Of a stretch of DNA of 64,000 nucleotides, positions 1 through 10,640 are shown piece by piece. The notes below the pieces were generated by a model. It was not told the origin of the DNA, did not search any database, and saw only the letters and a program-made list of their open reading frames with translations. Every line of letters starts with the position of its first letter. Within the stretch, counting starts at the first letter, position 1. Location of the stretch: NCBI GenBank assembly GCA_023935145.1, contig CM043699.1, positions 106,988,036 to 107,052,035 on the forward strand, written 5' to 3'. Both the position numbers and the translations under genes were made by a program. This DNA is from Bretschneidera sinensis (lineage: Eukaryota > Streptophyta > Magnoliopsida > Brassicales > Akaniaceae).

Positions 1-215
1 TTTTTTTCAAATTAATTTATTTCTTCTTACATAGCGTTTATCTAATCAACATCCTTCTCGCCTTCTACAAACGTCTTAGGTTCTATTTGAGATAAATAAG
101 CTACACAATTGCAAATATTTCTAATAGAGGAACGAGTTCTTACCCCTTGTGAAGGATCACCAATCACTTGATCGATTGGATGATAATTTACATACCTCCA
201 ATCTTTGGGAAGACT
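1..215 (-). pseudogene. Cop1 reverse transcriptase N-terminal fragment
   Basis: The minus strand reads as the start of a copia RT region, including DWRYVNYHPIDQVIGDPSQG and a following serine/isoleucine-rich segment (SSIRNI). It matches the plus-strand Cop2 copy at about 25050-25230. It carries stops near the window edge and is separated from the Cop1 integrase by the AthA insertion. The rest of RT and RNase H lies outside the window. Confidence 0.85.
211..215. repeat. Target site duplication AGACT, left of AthA
   Basis: AGACT immediately precedes the TGATAAG start of the AthA 5' LTR and is repeated at 9660-9664 immediately after its terminal CA. It defines the AthA insertion exactly. Confidence 0.96.
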
Positions 216-398
216 TGATAAGTGCTTAAATATTCATATTTAACCTCTTAATTTACATTTGTTAAGCTCTTTGTTTATGTATTTTATTCTATTTTACTTT
301 ATTTTTGGGTTTTCTATGATTTTATAGGTTCTTGGAGAGACAAGTGGCATTTTGGAACTCAAAAGAAGAAATCTAGAAGACCTGGAAGCAGCAAAGTG

Positions 399-530
399 CG
401 ATCGAGCACAAAAGATTGTGATCGAGCGCATAAGCACTCGTGCGCACAAACACTCATGTGCACACATAGAAGGCTCGATCACAACCCTGCACTCGAGCGC
501 AAAAGCATGGGATCGAGCGCACACGTGCAG
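399..530. promoter_or_regulatory. ATCGAGCGCA motif cluster in AthA 5' LTR
   Basis: The segment holds several copies of (G)ATCGAGCGCA and its decayed forms (CGAGCAC, CTCGATC, CTCGAGCGC, GCGCACA), on both strands. It lies 80-210 bp upstream of the TATA box, where U3 enhancers are expected. The regulatory role is inferred; the repetition is seen directly. A shorter version is at about 8583-8675 in the 3' LTR. Confidence 0.6.
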
Positions 531-610
531 TGAAACTGCAGAGCTAGTTTTGGAAAGAAGAGTCCAGGTCTTGTTTTGGAAATTAGGGTTTCGAGGTGTC
601 CTTAGAACTT

Positions 611-618
611 TATAAATA
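611..618 (+). promoter_or_regulatory. TATA box of AthA 5' LTR
   Basis: TATAAATA is preserved in both LTRs (second copy at 8763-8770). It is followed by a transcribed-type region up to the LTR end, which fits the U3/R promoter of a plant LTR retrotransposon. Confidence 0.65.
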
Positions 619-1514
619 GGCCTGTAAAACACAGAAACAATATTTTTGAATCTTCTTTTTGGTTTTAAGCTTTGGAGAAGAAGTAATGACTCTTTTCCAC
701 AGTATTTTTCGGGTTTATTATTTTCTCTTTAGTTTACATTATGAAGATGTGTAACAGCACCACCATGTGTAACTAACTTACTAATAGGGCTTGATTGAAG
801 CCCTAATTATGCTTTTCCTTATATGAGTATTGTTGCCTTTGCATTAGCTGTATTATGATGCTTTAATTGATTAATGCCTATTTTATTGAATTCCTCATAT
901 ATATTTGTCTGATCAACGTATGCATGTGGTATGAATTAGTTAGTTAGATCAATTTGGATGACCGAGTCCTGGGTCTGACAATAGTGACAAAAGAAATCCA
1001 CGCTGGGTTCTTGGGTTAATCAACATGGGAAACCAGGAGTATAAACCATGCCTTAGGTCTCCTATGGTTGTCAATTTCCACAAATCTTATGCTTTCTTAA
1101 GGAACAACTCAGTATACACAATGCTAAATCCCTTAAGAGAGAGAAGAGTTAGAGTACACACCATGCCTAACTCGTTGCTTAGGGAGATCAATAGCTTAAG
1201 GAGCAGATCAATCCCTTAGGTTGACAAACATTAGGTATTCATAGTAGAGTTAAAGCATTGGCATATTACTTATTTGGAAAATACGATTAGTGGTGGATAT
1301 CAAAGCCCTATGTTTCTATCATTATCAAATTCAAACTCAATATTTATTTCTATCATTTTATATTGCGAAACTGATTCTAAAACGAAATTCACCAATCCCT
1401 GTGGAGATGATCTCGCATTTACACACTATGCCACTATTGACCTTGTGTATTTGCAAGTAAAACTGTTCAATTATTTTCCTATTAATTTAGGTAGATTTTT
1501 GCACAACAAGTTTT

Positions 1515-1532
1515 TGGCGCCGTTGCCGGGGA
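1515..1532 (+). other. AthA primer binding site (tRNA-Asp type)
   Basis: TGGCGCCGTTGCCGGGGA lies six bases after the LTR end. From knowledge of plant Athila/Tat elements this 18-mer is the usual tRNA-Asp complementary site. It is unmutated here, unlike the AthB and AthC sites. Confidence 0.9.
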
Positions 1533-1769
1533 TTGCGCTAAATTTCTTTTTAGGATTATTTTTCATTCATTTTTGTTTTTTTTATTATGTTTTATTCTGT
1601 TTCATCATAAACCTAATTTATTTTCGTTTTCTATTCTGTTTCAGGTACTGCAGCTGTTTCATCTGTGGCACTACGATCAAGCGCACTCTTTTGTGCCATC
1701 GAGCGCATTTGAGGCAGAGGCTACCCGAGCTGCAGCAGTGAAACTACTGCATTGAAGCGGTTCTGCTGA
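1533..1769 (+). other. AthA untranslated leader with further GAGCGCA motifs
   Basis: This T-rich leader lies between the PBS and gag. At about 1674-1725 it holds two more ATCGAGCGCA/ATCAAGCGCA motifs of the kind seen in the LTR, followed by GAGGCAG. No coding signal is visible. Confidence 0.6.
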
Positions 1770-2901
1770 TTCATGCAAGGACTTCAATCCAGGAATCATA
1801 TTTTCCTTCCCCTCGATATAGAGCTTGAGTGGACCATTAGACAAAGGCTTAGAGACAACGTTGAAGAGGTAGATGAAGAACTTGAGTAAGAAGTGCCGAT
1901 GGTGGATCAGCTTGACAACCAACCGCCACCTGAGCGAAGACCTATGAAGCAATCCTTCATCCCACAGAACCTCGACCAGCCATCATGTATTGCTTATCAA
2001 CCAGAGGCAGAAGGCAATTATTACATATCTCCGTAGATACTCAGTGCATTAACTCATTTTAGGGGTACACCTGCTGAAGACCCACACTTGCACCTTCGAG
2101 AATTCTTTAATCTCTGCAAGTTCCAGCATATCCAGGGCCTAGACCAAGAGGGAATCAAGTTAATTCTTTTCCCTTTTTCATTAAAAGAAAATACTAAACT
2201 GTGGTACAATTCATTGCCTACATTTTCTATCCACACTTGAGAAGAGTTGGCCAGTAAGTTCCTAAGAAAGTTTTTCCCAGCTCAAAAGACAAGACAAATA
2301 AGGAAGGAGATTTAGTCTTTCCAACAGAAGGATGGAGACTTGTTCTTTAAGGCATGGGGACATTTCAACGAGATGCTACTCAAATGCCCACATCACAATC
2401 TACCTCAGGATGAAATGTACAAGCTTTCTATGAAGGTTTGAGTGATACTAATAAAAGTTTTGTGGATTCAGGTTGTGCAGGTGTACTGATGGAAAAGAGT
2501 AGCGAAGAAGCCATAGAGCTATTTGAGATATTAAGTGAGCACACCCAACAATTCTCCTCTAGAGGTAGACAAGGATCCAAGAGCAAAGGTATGTATGAGG
2601 TGACTCTAAATGGTGGATCCTCTATCCAAATAGCTACTATTGTTTCTTGGATGGGTATAATGGTTACAATTAGAATGCCCTGAACCATTAAGGGCAGCAA
2701 AGGAACTCCCAACAAGCAGCACACTCAGTTCCCGAATCAAAGAAAAATGACTTAGAGAGTCTTGTGAGGCAATTGGCAACTCAGCAACAACAGTTCATGA
2801 TCTCATAAGATTAGTTCATGGCATATGAAAAGCAATTTGAGACTGAGCTAAGATAAACCACTGCAAAACATAAACAAGCCATTCAAAAACTAGAGGTACA
2901 A
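1770..2901 (+). pseudogene. AthA gag (capsid) pseudogene
   Basis: Translation in shifting frames gives a plant retrotransposon gag domain: an N-terminal linker (ERRPMKQSFIPQNL), then HFRGTPAEDPHLHLREF, a segment with WYNSLPTFSI, EELASKFLRKFFPAQKT, and CPHHNLP. These are conserved blocks of the retrotransposon gag family. In-frame stops occur after YYISP, after SIHT and after RKEI, and the C-terminal part from about 2440 is frameshifted. The capsid product cannot be made. Its place after the leader and before protease is as expected. Confidence 0.85.
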
Positions 2902-3765
2902 ATGGGGCAATTGGATAAAGAATTGAGTGGCAGAAAGCAAGGTGAGCTTCCAGCTCAAACACTACCTAATCCAGAGGGGCACCAGCAACTGAAGGCTGTT
3001 ACAACTCTCAGAAATGGGAAGGTAATAGGAACTGATGAGTTTGCAGAGGGATCCCTAAAGAAACCATCTGCATCAAAGATAAGTGCAATGGAGAAGGTGG
3101 ATGCACCACCCTTCCCGCAAATGTTAGTTAAACAAAAGAAAGAAAATAAACTACTTGATATTTTTGAAACTTTACGGAAAATAGAAATAAACATTCCTTT
3201 ATTAGATACAATTCAACAAATACCTACTTATGCTAAATTCTTGAAAGATTGTTGCACTCATAAGAGGAAGTTTCAGGAACATGAGACAGTAGCTTTAACG
3301 GAAGAGGTAAGTCCTGTGCTATTAAGAAAACTACCACCAAAACTAAAAGATCCAAGTAGTTTTACCATTCTTTGCAGGATAGGTGACCAGCTATTTGAGC
3401 GTGCATTACTAGATTTAGGAGCGGGTGTAAATTTGCTACCATACACAGTATTTGAAACACTAGGCTTGGGGGAGTTTGACTTAGAGATTAAAGACAAAAA
3501 GGGCAGTGAGAATGTGGTCGCGGATCACTTATCTAGGCTACCTTATGAGGATGACAAAAATGAGCTACCTTTGAATGAGAACTTCCCCAATGAACAATTG
3601 TTCGCACTAGAGGTAACACTTCCATGGTATGCTAATATTGTAAATTATATAACTACTAAGGTTTTTCCTCCAGGTATGACCAGTCAAGAAAAGAAGCTGT
3701 TGATATCTATATCTAGACACTACCATTGGGATGACCTCTACCTATTCAAATTCTGTCATGATTAA
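2902..3765 (+). pseudogene. AthA gag C-terminus/protease fused to RNase H tail and integrase start
   Basis: This 287-codon open frame looks intact but is a deletion fusion. Residues 1-130 are the gag C-terminus and linker (PPFPQMLVKQKKEN, PTYAKFLKD). Residues about 150-195 are the aspartic protease with DLGAGVNLLPY; the catalytic Asp is at 3412-3414, and the usual DLGAS is changed to DLGAG. At about 3480 it jumps straight to the end of RNase H (ENVVADHLSRL) and then the Athila integrase N-terminal region (LPWYANIVNYI). The whole RT and most of RNase H are missing. The product would be a non-functional hybrid. Confidence 0.9.
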
Positions 3766-4913
3766 ATCATCAGAAGGTGTGTCTCAAATGAGGAACATTT
3801 GAGCTTATTACAACATTGCCATCAGTTTGCTTGCGGAGGACATTTTGGGGCCAAGAGAACAGCTCTTAAAGTATTACAATCTAGTTTTTATTGGCCTAAT
3901 TTGTTTAAAGATGTCTTCTCATTTTGCAACTCATATGATAGATGCAAGCGGACAGGTAACATCTCATCTCGAAATCAGATGCCCTTACAAAATATTCATA
4001 TAGTAGAACTTTTTTTTATGTATGGGGCATCGATTTCATGGGTCCATTCCCTAACTCCTATGGTTATTTATATATTCTTGTGGGTGTGGATTATGTGTCC
4101 CAATAGGTCGAGGCTGTCCCCTCCAAAACTAATGATCACAAAATGGTTGTGAAGTTTCTACAGGATAACATCTTTACCCGGTTTGGGACTCCTAAAGCAA
4201 TCATCGGTGATGGTGGCAGCCACTTTCATCATCACTCTTTTGCTGCACAAATCAGAAAATATGGGATCACCCATAAAGTTGGCACTCCTTATCATCCTCA
4301 AACCAGTGGCCAAGTGGAGATCAGTAACCGAGAGATCAAAGGTATCCTGGAAAGGACTGTGAATCCTAGTAGAAAGGATTGGTCTTTGCGACTAAATGAT
4401 GCTCTATGGGCATATAGGATAGCTTACAAGTCACCAATTGGCATGTCTCCATACCACTTAGTGTTTGAGAAAGCATGCCATATGTCGGTGGAGTTAGAGC
4501 ATCGAGCATATTGGGCCATAAAACAGTTCAATTTTGACATGAAGCAAGTGGGAGAGAATAGGAAGTTGCACTTAAATAAGCTGGAAGAATTAAGGTATGA
4601 TGCATATAAGAACACCAAGCAATACAAAGGAAGGACAAAAGCCTATCATGATAAACAACTGGTTAAGAAACAATTTCATGTGGAACAAAAAGTGTTACTC
4701 TACAACTCGAGATTAAGATTTTTCCCAAGCAAACTCAAGTCTCGATGGTCTGGTCCTTACGAGGTCACCAAGGTCTTTCCTCATGGTGCATTGGAGATCT
4801 ATAGTTCCAGTGGCAATCAAACATTCACAGTGAATGGACACAGAGTCAAGCCATACCTTGAAATCAACTTACCACCAAGAGATGAAGATTTGGCACTTCA
4901 AACTGTTCAGTAG
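3766..4913 (+). pseudogene. AthA integrase (frameshifted)
   Basis: The zinc-binding N-terminus is visible (HQFACGGHFGAKRT, then CNSYDRCKRTG, an HHCC arrangement), followed by the catalytic core. The first catalytic Asp lies in the frameshifted stretch near 4020-4060. The second is in [15 protein letters not shown] and the Glu is in [11 protein letters not shown]. The C-terminal part continues to 4913 ([12 protein letters not shown]). A frame change occurs near 4010-4140. The last 256 codons (4143-4911) remain open. Integrase would insert the element cDNA; it cannot be produced from this copy. Confidence 0.9.
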
Positions 4914-5824
4914 AACCAAGAGCACTTGAGTCACATGAGGTAGACTTTAAGTGCCTCCTTTCAAGAGAGTAGCACTGAAGCTACTATAGAGAGCACTTGA
5001 GCAGTTCAGACTTTGATAAACGTGCAGCTCAAGCACCTCTATTGAGGTTAGTGGTACTGAGTATGGTACAGTTTTATTTTTGCTAATTGTTTTCACTATT
5101 TTTAATTTTGTAGTCCTTTTTATAGTTTATTTAGTTGTCAACACTTTTTGCCCTTACGATCGAGTGCACTACACAATGTGCTCGAGCGTACTCTCACCTT
5201 GCACTCTATGGCGCGCGAGCGCACCACACCAACGCACACACTTGCGCACAAGTGCAATCGAGCGCACTCGAGGCAGAAACTCACGTGCATATTTTAAGTC
5301 ATATTATCTCTCCCTCATATCCACTCTTAATCACATACACACTCTCTCTCTCTCTCACTCTCACTCACCCACAGTACTCACCCATAACACTCTCACTCTC
5401 ACTCTCGCATGACACTCTAACCCTTACCACCCACTCTCTCACCACCAAATCACCTCCACACCACCCCCTACACCACTGCACACCAGGTATTCACTCATAC
5501 CCATTTTCCCTTTATTTCTCATATCCCCAATTTACAGATATTCTTTTATGTACTTATTGTTTTCAATAAATTGAATTCATATATATCTTTTCTCTTATAC
5601 TATTGGGTTGTATCTAGTCATTTTGCAGGGGGTTGAGCAATTTTTACAATGAAGAAGCCTTAACTTGGTATACACCAGCACACAACCTATTCGATCAAAG
5701 TCCTCAGTCACACTTCAGTTAGTGCGATTGAGCACAGAGAAGACTGTGATTGAGCACATAGGAAAAGTACGATCAAGTGCAGGAGAGTATGATTAAGCAC
5801 ACTTTCTGCAGAAACTTGCCTAGG
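4914..5824 (+). other. AthA spacer between integrase and ORF3, with motif clusters
   Basis: No coding domain is recognised. The segment 5155-5280 has at least five ATCGAG/CTCGAGCGCA-type motifs. A pyrimidine-rich CT/CAC microsatellite follows at 5335-5490. A second, decayed motif cluster (GATTGAGCACA, GATCAAGTGCA) is at about 5722-5800, just before ORF3. Confidence 0.65.
5335..5490 (+). repeat. CT/CAC-rich low-complexity tract
   Basis: The tract is made of CACTCTCTCT and ACTCTCACTC units and then CCACCACACC-like sequence. Open frames across it are a by-product of its simple composition. It ends with CACACCAG, which could act as a splice acceptor, but this is only a guess. Confidence 0.7.
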
Positions 5825-6970
5825 ATGCCAAAACAAGTTGCCTCCACCTCCCGTGCCTCGGGCAGCGATGCCTAATCATCCTGACCCAGTTTTGAACAAT
5901 GAGAGATCTTGTTCAAAACTACGTTCAACATTGAAGCTGACTTCAAGAACTTGGAAACCACTCAATGGGTGGTCCAAGAGTTCAAGCACCAGGGGTTGAA
6001 GTGGTTGTTTAAGCCTATTTGTTCTACTGCATACATTCGGTTTGTGGTTCAGTTCTACGAGAATCTATTATTCGACTGCAACAGGCCAGGGGTCGTGTCT
6101 TCATTGGTCTAGGGGAAGTATATAGATGTGACCTCTGCTAATATAGCTACTGCTCTTCATTGTTGTGATGAGTCCCCCCTTGAGGACACCCAGATGGAGG
6201 AGCAGCCGGAGTCCTTCCCCTTGTCCTCCATCATTGAGGACATGTGTACTGGCCAGTACATCGATCAGCACAATAACATTAGGAGCCAGTCCAAGTTGCC
6301 TCCCTGACTCTGGCTTGTTGATTCTATCCTCCAGCAAAATGTGTGCCCATTGGGGCAGAAGACCCAGAGGAGGGACTAGTTCCTACAGGCCTTATATGCA
6401 TTCCATAGAGGCCATTAGTATTCCATCCGAGCTGTCATCTGGAGCCAGCTCCATAAGTTTCGGGACCACGTCCATGCCCGCTAGACCACCATGGCAAATG
6501 CATGGGGGCTCCCCTTCTCATTCCTTCTTAGCTAAATATTCAAGAAGAAGGGGATTAAGGGCTCTTCCATTGATGGACCAATGAGTGACCACCCATTCTT
6601 TGAAAAAAGTCAGTGGACCTTGAGCCAATCGCACATGCTCAGAGGACCCCGAGAGCATGCACCTGCTGCTGAGCGAGTGGAGAATGATCCCATGGAGACC
6701 AAGCACCCCATAGCGAGCCATACTTAGGAGGAGGACTATCCAGACATAGAGCCCACTGAGAACCAGCACATTCTCGAGGAGATGTCTTCTTTTCGGTGTG
6801 AGCTCTCTAACATTAGTTAGGAGGATAGGAAGGCGACATTACTAGTGCATCAATGCATCGATGGCTTGGAGGCATGCTTTGCGAGGCAAGAGGCGATGCT
6901 CCAAGCCATTCTTGATTGACTACCTCTAGCCCTTGGCACCTCATCGACTGCACCACCTGGAGACCAACAG
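5825..6970 (+). pseudogene. AthA ORF3 (env-position ORF with plant-transposon domain)
   Basis: The frame begins MPKQVASTSRASGSDA and is then broken by stops. Residues coded at about 5909-6115 carry a block with WLFKPICSTAYIRFVVQFYENL followed by GVVSSL and GKYIDVTSANIATAL. This matches my recollection of the 'putative plant transposon protein' domain found after pol in Athila (pattern VxxFYxNL... GxxIxxxxxxI). The later part (FFEKSQWTLSQ, HILEEMSSFRCELSNIS) is a variable C-terminus. It sits where Athila elements carry their so-called env-like ORF, but no signal peptide or membrane segment is evident. Several stops and frameshifts make it a pseudogene. Confidence 0.7.
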
Positions 6971-6999
6971 TGAGAGAGGTGCACCGTCTAGCTGAAGAC

Positions 7000-8390
7000 G
7001 TAAAACTTAGCACTCATGAGAGGCACCTCACAACATATCATTTTATTTATAGTATTTTTTTTTTACATTTATAGTTAGTATTTACTTTTATAACTGTTTA
7101 TTATTAGTATCTCTTGTTTTCCGGTATTATGTTTGTTTTTCTTTTTCAGAGATAATGTGTGTGCATCAGTGCAAGTTTGGGGGTGTGCTACGAGCCATGC
7201 CATCCATCTAGTTTTCCATCTCCCAGGTTATATCTTTCCATGTCACTCACATATTGGGGACAATGTGTAAATTAAGTTTGGTGGTATGAGAGACATTCCC
7301 ACACTCTATCCCAATTTTTTTTTAGTATTACTGGAAAGATAAATGCTTGTTTATATTGTTTTGAAAATTTAGGTTGATTTAAACAAATATTATGATAAGA
7401 TTTCATCAGTAAGCTTAAAATCTAAAACACATGGTCTAATAATAAAGTTTTAAAAAGTTTAATTACTTACTTTAAGGCATTTAAGAATTCACAAGTTTGA
7501 TCTAAATCTCACACGAGCACATTAGCACATAATTGTGTAGGGTATGACATATAATTTTTATATATGTATGTTTCCATGGCCTAACTGTAATCAGATGACT
7601 TGTTAGAAGAACACTTTGGCATAGAAAAATAGAAAAAAAAAATTTCACAAAAAAAGAAAATAAAATGCTCATAATGATCATTAAATAAACTTTCCACTGA
7701 GTAACTGGACTTCTCGCCTTAGTAAACAGTGAGTGTTCACGTCAAAAGGTGAAAATTTTGCTTATGATGATCATTAAATAAAGTTTCCACTGAGTAACTG
7801 GACCTCTTACCTCAGTAAGCAGTGAGTGTTCACGTCAAAAGGTGAGAATTTTGCTTGGCAGCATTAAGACCAGTTAGTTTTGTGGCCTTTTTGACTCGAG
7901 TTAGTAAGTCCTTAGGGGTCTTTACACTTAATGCCCTAAAACCATATGGTTTGAGAGTCATTGGCTATACACTCGCTACATGGGTCAATTAGAAAGCTTA
8001 AGGGAACTCAACATGGCAAAAATCTCATAATAAAGGAAAAAATAAAGAAATAAAACTATGCCAATATTGTTCATTCTAATAGGAAATTCTATGAATGTTG
8101 AGACACCGAAACACTACACATTAGAGTTATTTGGAAGCTTAATCTTTTATATACTAATTCACCACACACTAAGTCAGACTTGTAATGCTTTAACCAGCCT
8201 CAAGTAAGTAATTAGGTTTTAAAACTCTTATTCATTGCAAAGATGTGTTTATATTTTAAGCCTGCTCATGAATAAATATCATGGTTTTGTGTGTAACCCA
8301 AATTTTTAGCTATCATGAATGATGAATTTATCTTTGATATTGTTTTCAGTTAGTTTTTTATTTTATATTGTTAAGGGACTAGCAATATGT
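7000..8390 (+). other. AthA 3' tail shared with AthB and AthC
   Basis: This non-coding tail begins at AGCTGAAGACGTAAAACTTA and is collinear with 19600-20968 in AthB and with 28640-27237 (reverse) in AthC. It contains three polypurine-tract-like copies, a 93-bp tandem repeat and a conserved segment around the words GACTCGAGTTAGTAAGTCCT. No ORF is supported. Confidence 0.75.
7666..7851 (+). repeat. 93-bp tandem repeat, two copies, in AthA tail
   Basis: Copies are at 7666-7758 and 7759-7851. Each contains ATGATCATTAAATAAA, then CCACTGAGTAACTGGAC, CTCAGTAA (CTTAGTAA in copy 1) and CAGTGAGTGTTCACGTC. ACTGAG can pair with CTCAGT within each copy, giving a short hairpin. The same two-copy unit is present in AthB and AthC. 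Confidence 0.85.
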
Positions 8391-8403
8391 AAGTTTGGGT
8401 GTG
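8391..8403 (+). other. AthA polypurine tract
   Basis: AAGTTTGGGTGTG directly precedes the 3' LTR start at 8404, the position where the plus-strand primer is cut. It is a slightly decayed form of AAGTTTGGGGGTGTG, which is seen intact at 7173-7187. Confidence 0.75.
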
Positions 8404-9659
8404 TGATAAGTGCTTAAATATTCATATTTAAGCCTCTTAATTTACATTTGTTAAGCCTTTTTTATGTATTTTATTCTATTTTACTTCATTTTTGTGTTTT
8501 CTATGATTTTATAGGTTCTTGGAGAGAAAAGTGGCATTTTAGAACTCAAAAGAAGAAATCTGGAAGAGCTTGAAGCAGCCAAGTGCGATCGAGCACAAAA
8601 GATTGTGATCGAGCGCACAAGCACTCGTGCGCACACGTATGCGATCGAGTGCAAGAGCATGGGATCGAGTGCACACATGTAGTAAAACGGCAGAGCCAGT
8701 TTTGCAAAGAAGAGTTCTGGTCTTGTTTTGGAAATTAGGGTTTCGAGGTGTCCTTAGAACTTTATAAATAGGTCTCTAAAACATAGAAACAATAATTTTG
8801 AATCTTCTTTTCAGTTTTAAGCTTTGGAGACAAAGTGACGACTCTTCTCCACAGTATTTTTCGGGTTTATTCTTTTCTCTTTAGTTTATATTATGAAGAT
8901 GTGTAATAGCAGCACCATGTGTAACTAACTTACTAATAGGGCTCGATTGAAGCCCTAATTAAGCTTTTCCTTATATAAGTATTGTTGCCTTTACATTAGT
9001 TGTATTATGATGCTTCAATTGATTAATGTCTGTTTTATTGAATTCCTCATATGTGTTTGTCTGATCAATGTATGTATGTGGTATAGATTAGTTAGTTAGA
9101 TCAATTTGGATGACCGAGTCCTGGGTCTGACAATAGTAATAAAAGAAATCCATGCCGGGTTCTTAGGTTAATTAACATGGGAAACTAGGAGTATACACCA
9201 TGCCCTAGGTCTCGTGTGGTTGTCGATTTCCACAAATCTTATGCTCTCTTAAGGAACAACTCAGTATACACCATGTTGAATCCCTTAAGAGAGAGAAGAG
9301 TTAGAGTATACACCATGTCTAACTCGTTACTTAGGGAGATCAATAGCTTAAGGAGCGAACCAAGCCTTTAGGTTGACAAACATTAGGTATTCATAGTAGT
9401 TTAGAGCATTGGCACATTACTTATTAGGAAAGTATGATTAGTGGTGGATATCAAAACTCTATGTTTCTATCATTATCAAATTCAAACTCAATATTTATTT
9501 ATATCATTTTATATTGCCAAACTGATTCTAAAACGAAATTCACCAATCCCTGTGGAGATGATCTCGCATTTGCATACTATGCTACTACTGACCTTGTGCA
9601 CTTGCAAGTAAATCTGTTCAATTATTTGCCTATTAATTTAGGTAGATTTTTGCACAACA
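8404..9659 (+). repeat. AthA 3' LTR
   Basis: This 1256-bp LTR starts TGATAAGTGC and ends TGCACAACA. The TATA box is at 8763-8770. It differs from the 5' LTR by many substitutions and by a deletion inside the GAGCGCA motif cluster (about 8583-8675). Confidence 0.95.
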
Positions 9660-9664
9660 AGACT
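9660..9664. repeat. Target site duplication AGACT, right of AthA
   Basis: This is an identical copy of 211-215 directly after the AthA terminal CA. Confidence 0.96.
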
Positions 9665-10640
9665 ATTATTTTGTTGACTTGTTGATGGTTGATCAATATT
9701 GAGAGCTTCTTCCTCTTGACTTGTTTGAGATGGGCTCTTCTTTGGGTCAACAATGGGAGGAGGTGTTTCCGTTCTTGGAATAAAATCTGCATCATTATTG
9801 AAAGAGACTACTGTACTACTAACTGGGTTAGAGTCATCAAAGGTTACATGTATGGATTCTTCTACCATTAGAGTTCTTTTGTTAAAGACTTTATAAGCTT
9901 TACTAGAGGTTGAATATCTTAAGAATATCCCTTCATCAGTCTTTGAGTCAAATTTACCCAAGTTAGTTTTATTGTTATTTAGGATAAAACATTTACAACC
10001 AAAGTCATGAAAATAAAAGATATTAGGCTTTTTACCTTTCCATAATTTATATGGAGTTTTGTTAAGCATAGGCCTAATTAAAACTCTATTTAAGATATAG
10101 CAAGAAGTGTTTATAGCTTCCAGCCAAAAATATTTTGGCAAGCTATTTTCATAAAGCATTATTCTTGCAAATTCTTCTAGAACTCTATTTTTACTCTCAA
10201 CAACTTCATTTTATTGGGGAGTTCTAGGAGTCGAAAAGTTATGATCAATTCCATTTTCATCACAAAATTTTGAAAAACTTTGGCTTTCAAATTCTTTTCC
10301 ATGATCACTTCTAATGCTTGAAATACAAATTCTTTTTTCATTTTGAACCTTTTTACAAAAGTTTTCAAATCCTTTCTAAGCTTCATCCTTGTAAGCAATA
10401 AAAATAACAAATGTATATCTTGAATAGTCATCAACAATAACAAGAGCATATTGATGGCCACCTAGACTAATGGTACTTATTGGACCAAATAAGTCTATAT
10501 GCAAAAGTTTCAATGGTCTAGTGGTTGACACTACATTTTTTGATTTAAAAGAAATTCTAGTTTGTTTTCCCATTTAACAAGCATCACACACCTTATCTTT
10601 TTTGAATTTGATTTTTGGAAGTCCAATGACTAAATCTTTT
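9665..10640 (-). pseudogene. Cop1 integrase core and C-terminus
   Basis: Minus-strand frames give the copia integrase core: MGKQTRISFKSK, LLHIDLFGPISTISLGGHQY with the first catalytic Asp, ALVIVDDYSRYTFV, then in a second frame the region of the second Asp and the Glu. The C-terminal section follows (SLPKYFWLEAINTSCYILNR, YKLWKGKKPNI, GCKCFILNN). Frame breaks occur at about 10180 and 10370. The last codons before 9665 lead into the RT linker, which is cut by AthA. Confidence 0.9.

Larger units (their letters stand above)
216..1508 (+). repeat. AthA 5' LTR
   Basis: This 1293-bp LTR starts TGATAAGTGC and ends CACAACA. It aligns along its length with 8404-9659. A cluster of ATCGAGCGCA-type motifs lies at about 399-530, a TATA box at 611-618. 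It has about 40 bp more than the 3' LTR within the motif cluster. Confidence 0.95.
216..9659 (+). mobile_element. AthA: Athila-like Ty3/gypsy retrotransposon, complete ends, internally deleted
   Basis: The element starts TGATAAGTGC and ends GCACAACA, with long LTRs, a tRNA-Asp type primer binding site, gag, protease, a remnant of RNase H, integrase, a third ORF after pol, a long 3' tail and a second LTR. That order, together with the PBS and the ORF after integrase, is typical of the Athila lineage. RT and most of RNase H are missing. It sits in the Cop1 integrase/RT junction with a perfect 5-bp duplication. Confidence 0.95.

Noticed and set aside
5080..5569. Open frames of 110 and 144 codons across a Ser/Thr/Leu/His-rich stretch
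   Set aside because: They are by-products of the CT/CAC microsatellite in the AthA spacer, with two overlapping frames and no domain.
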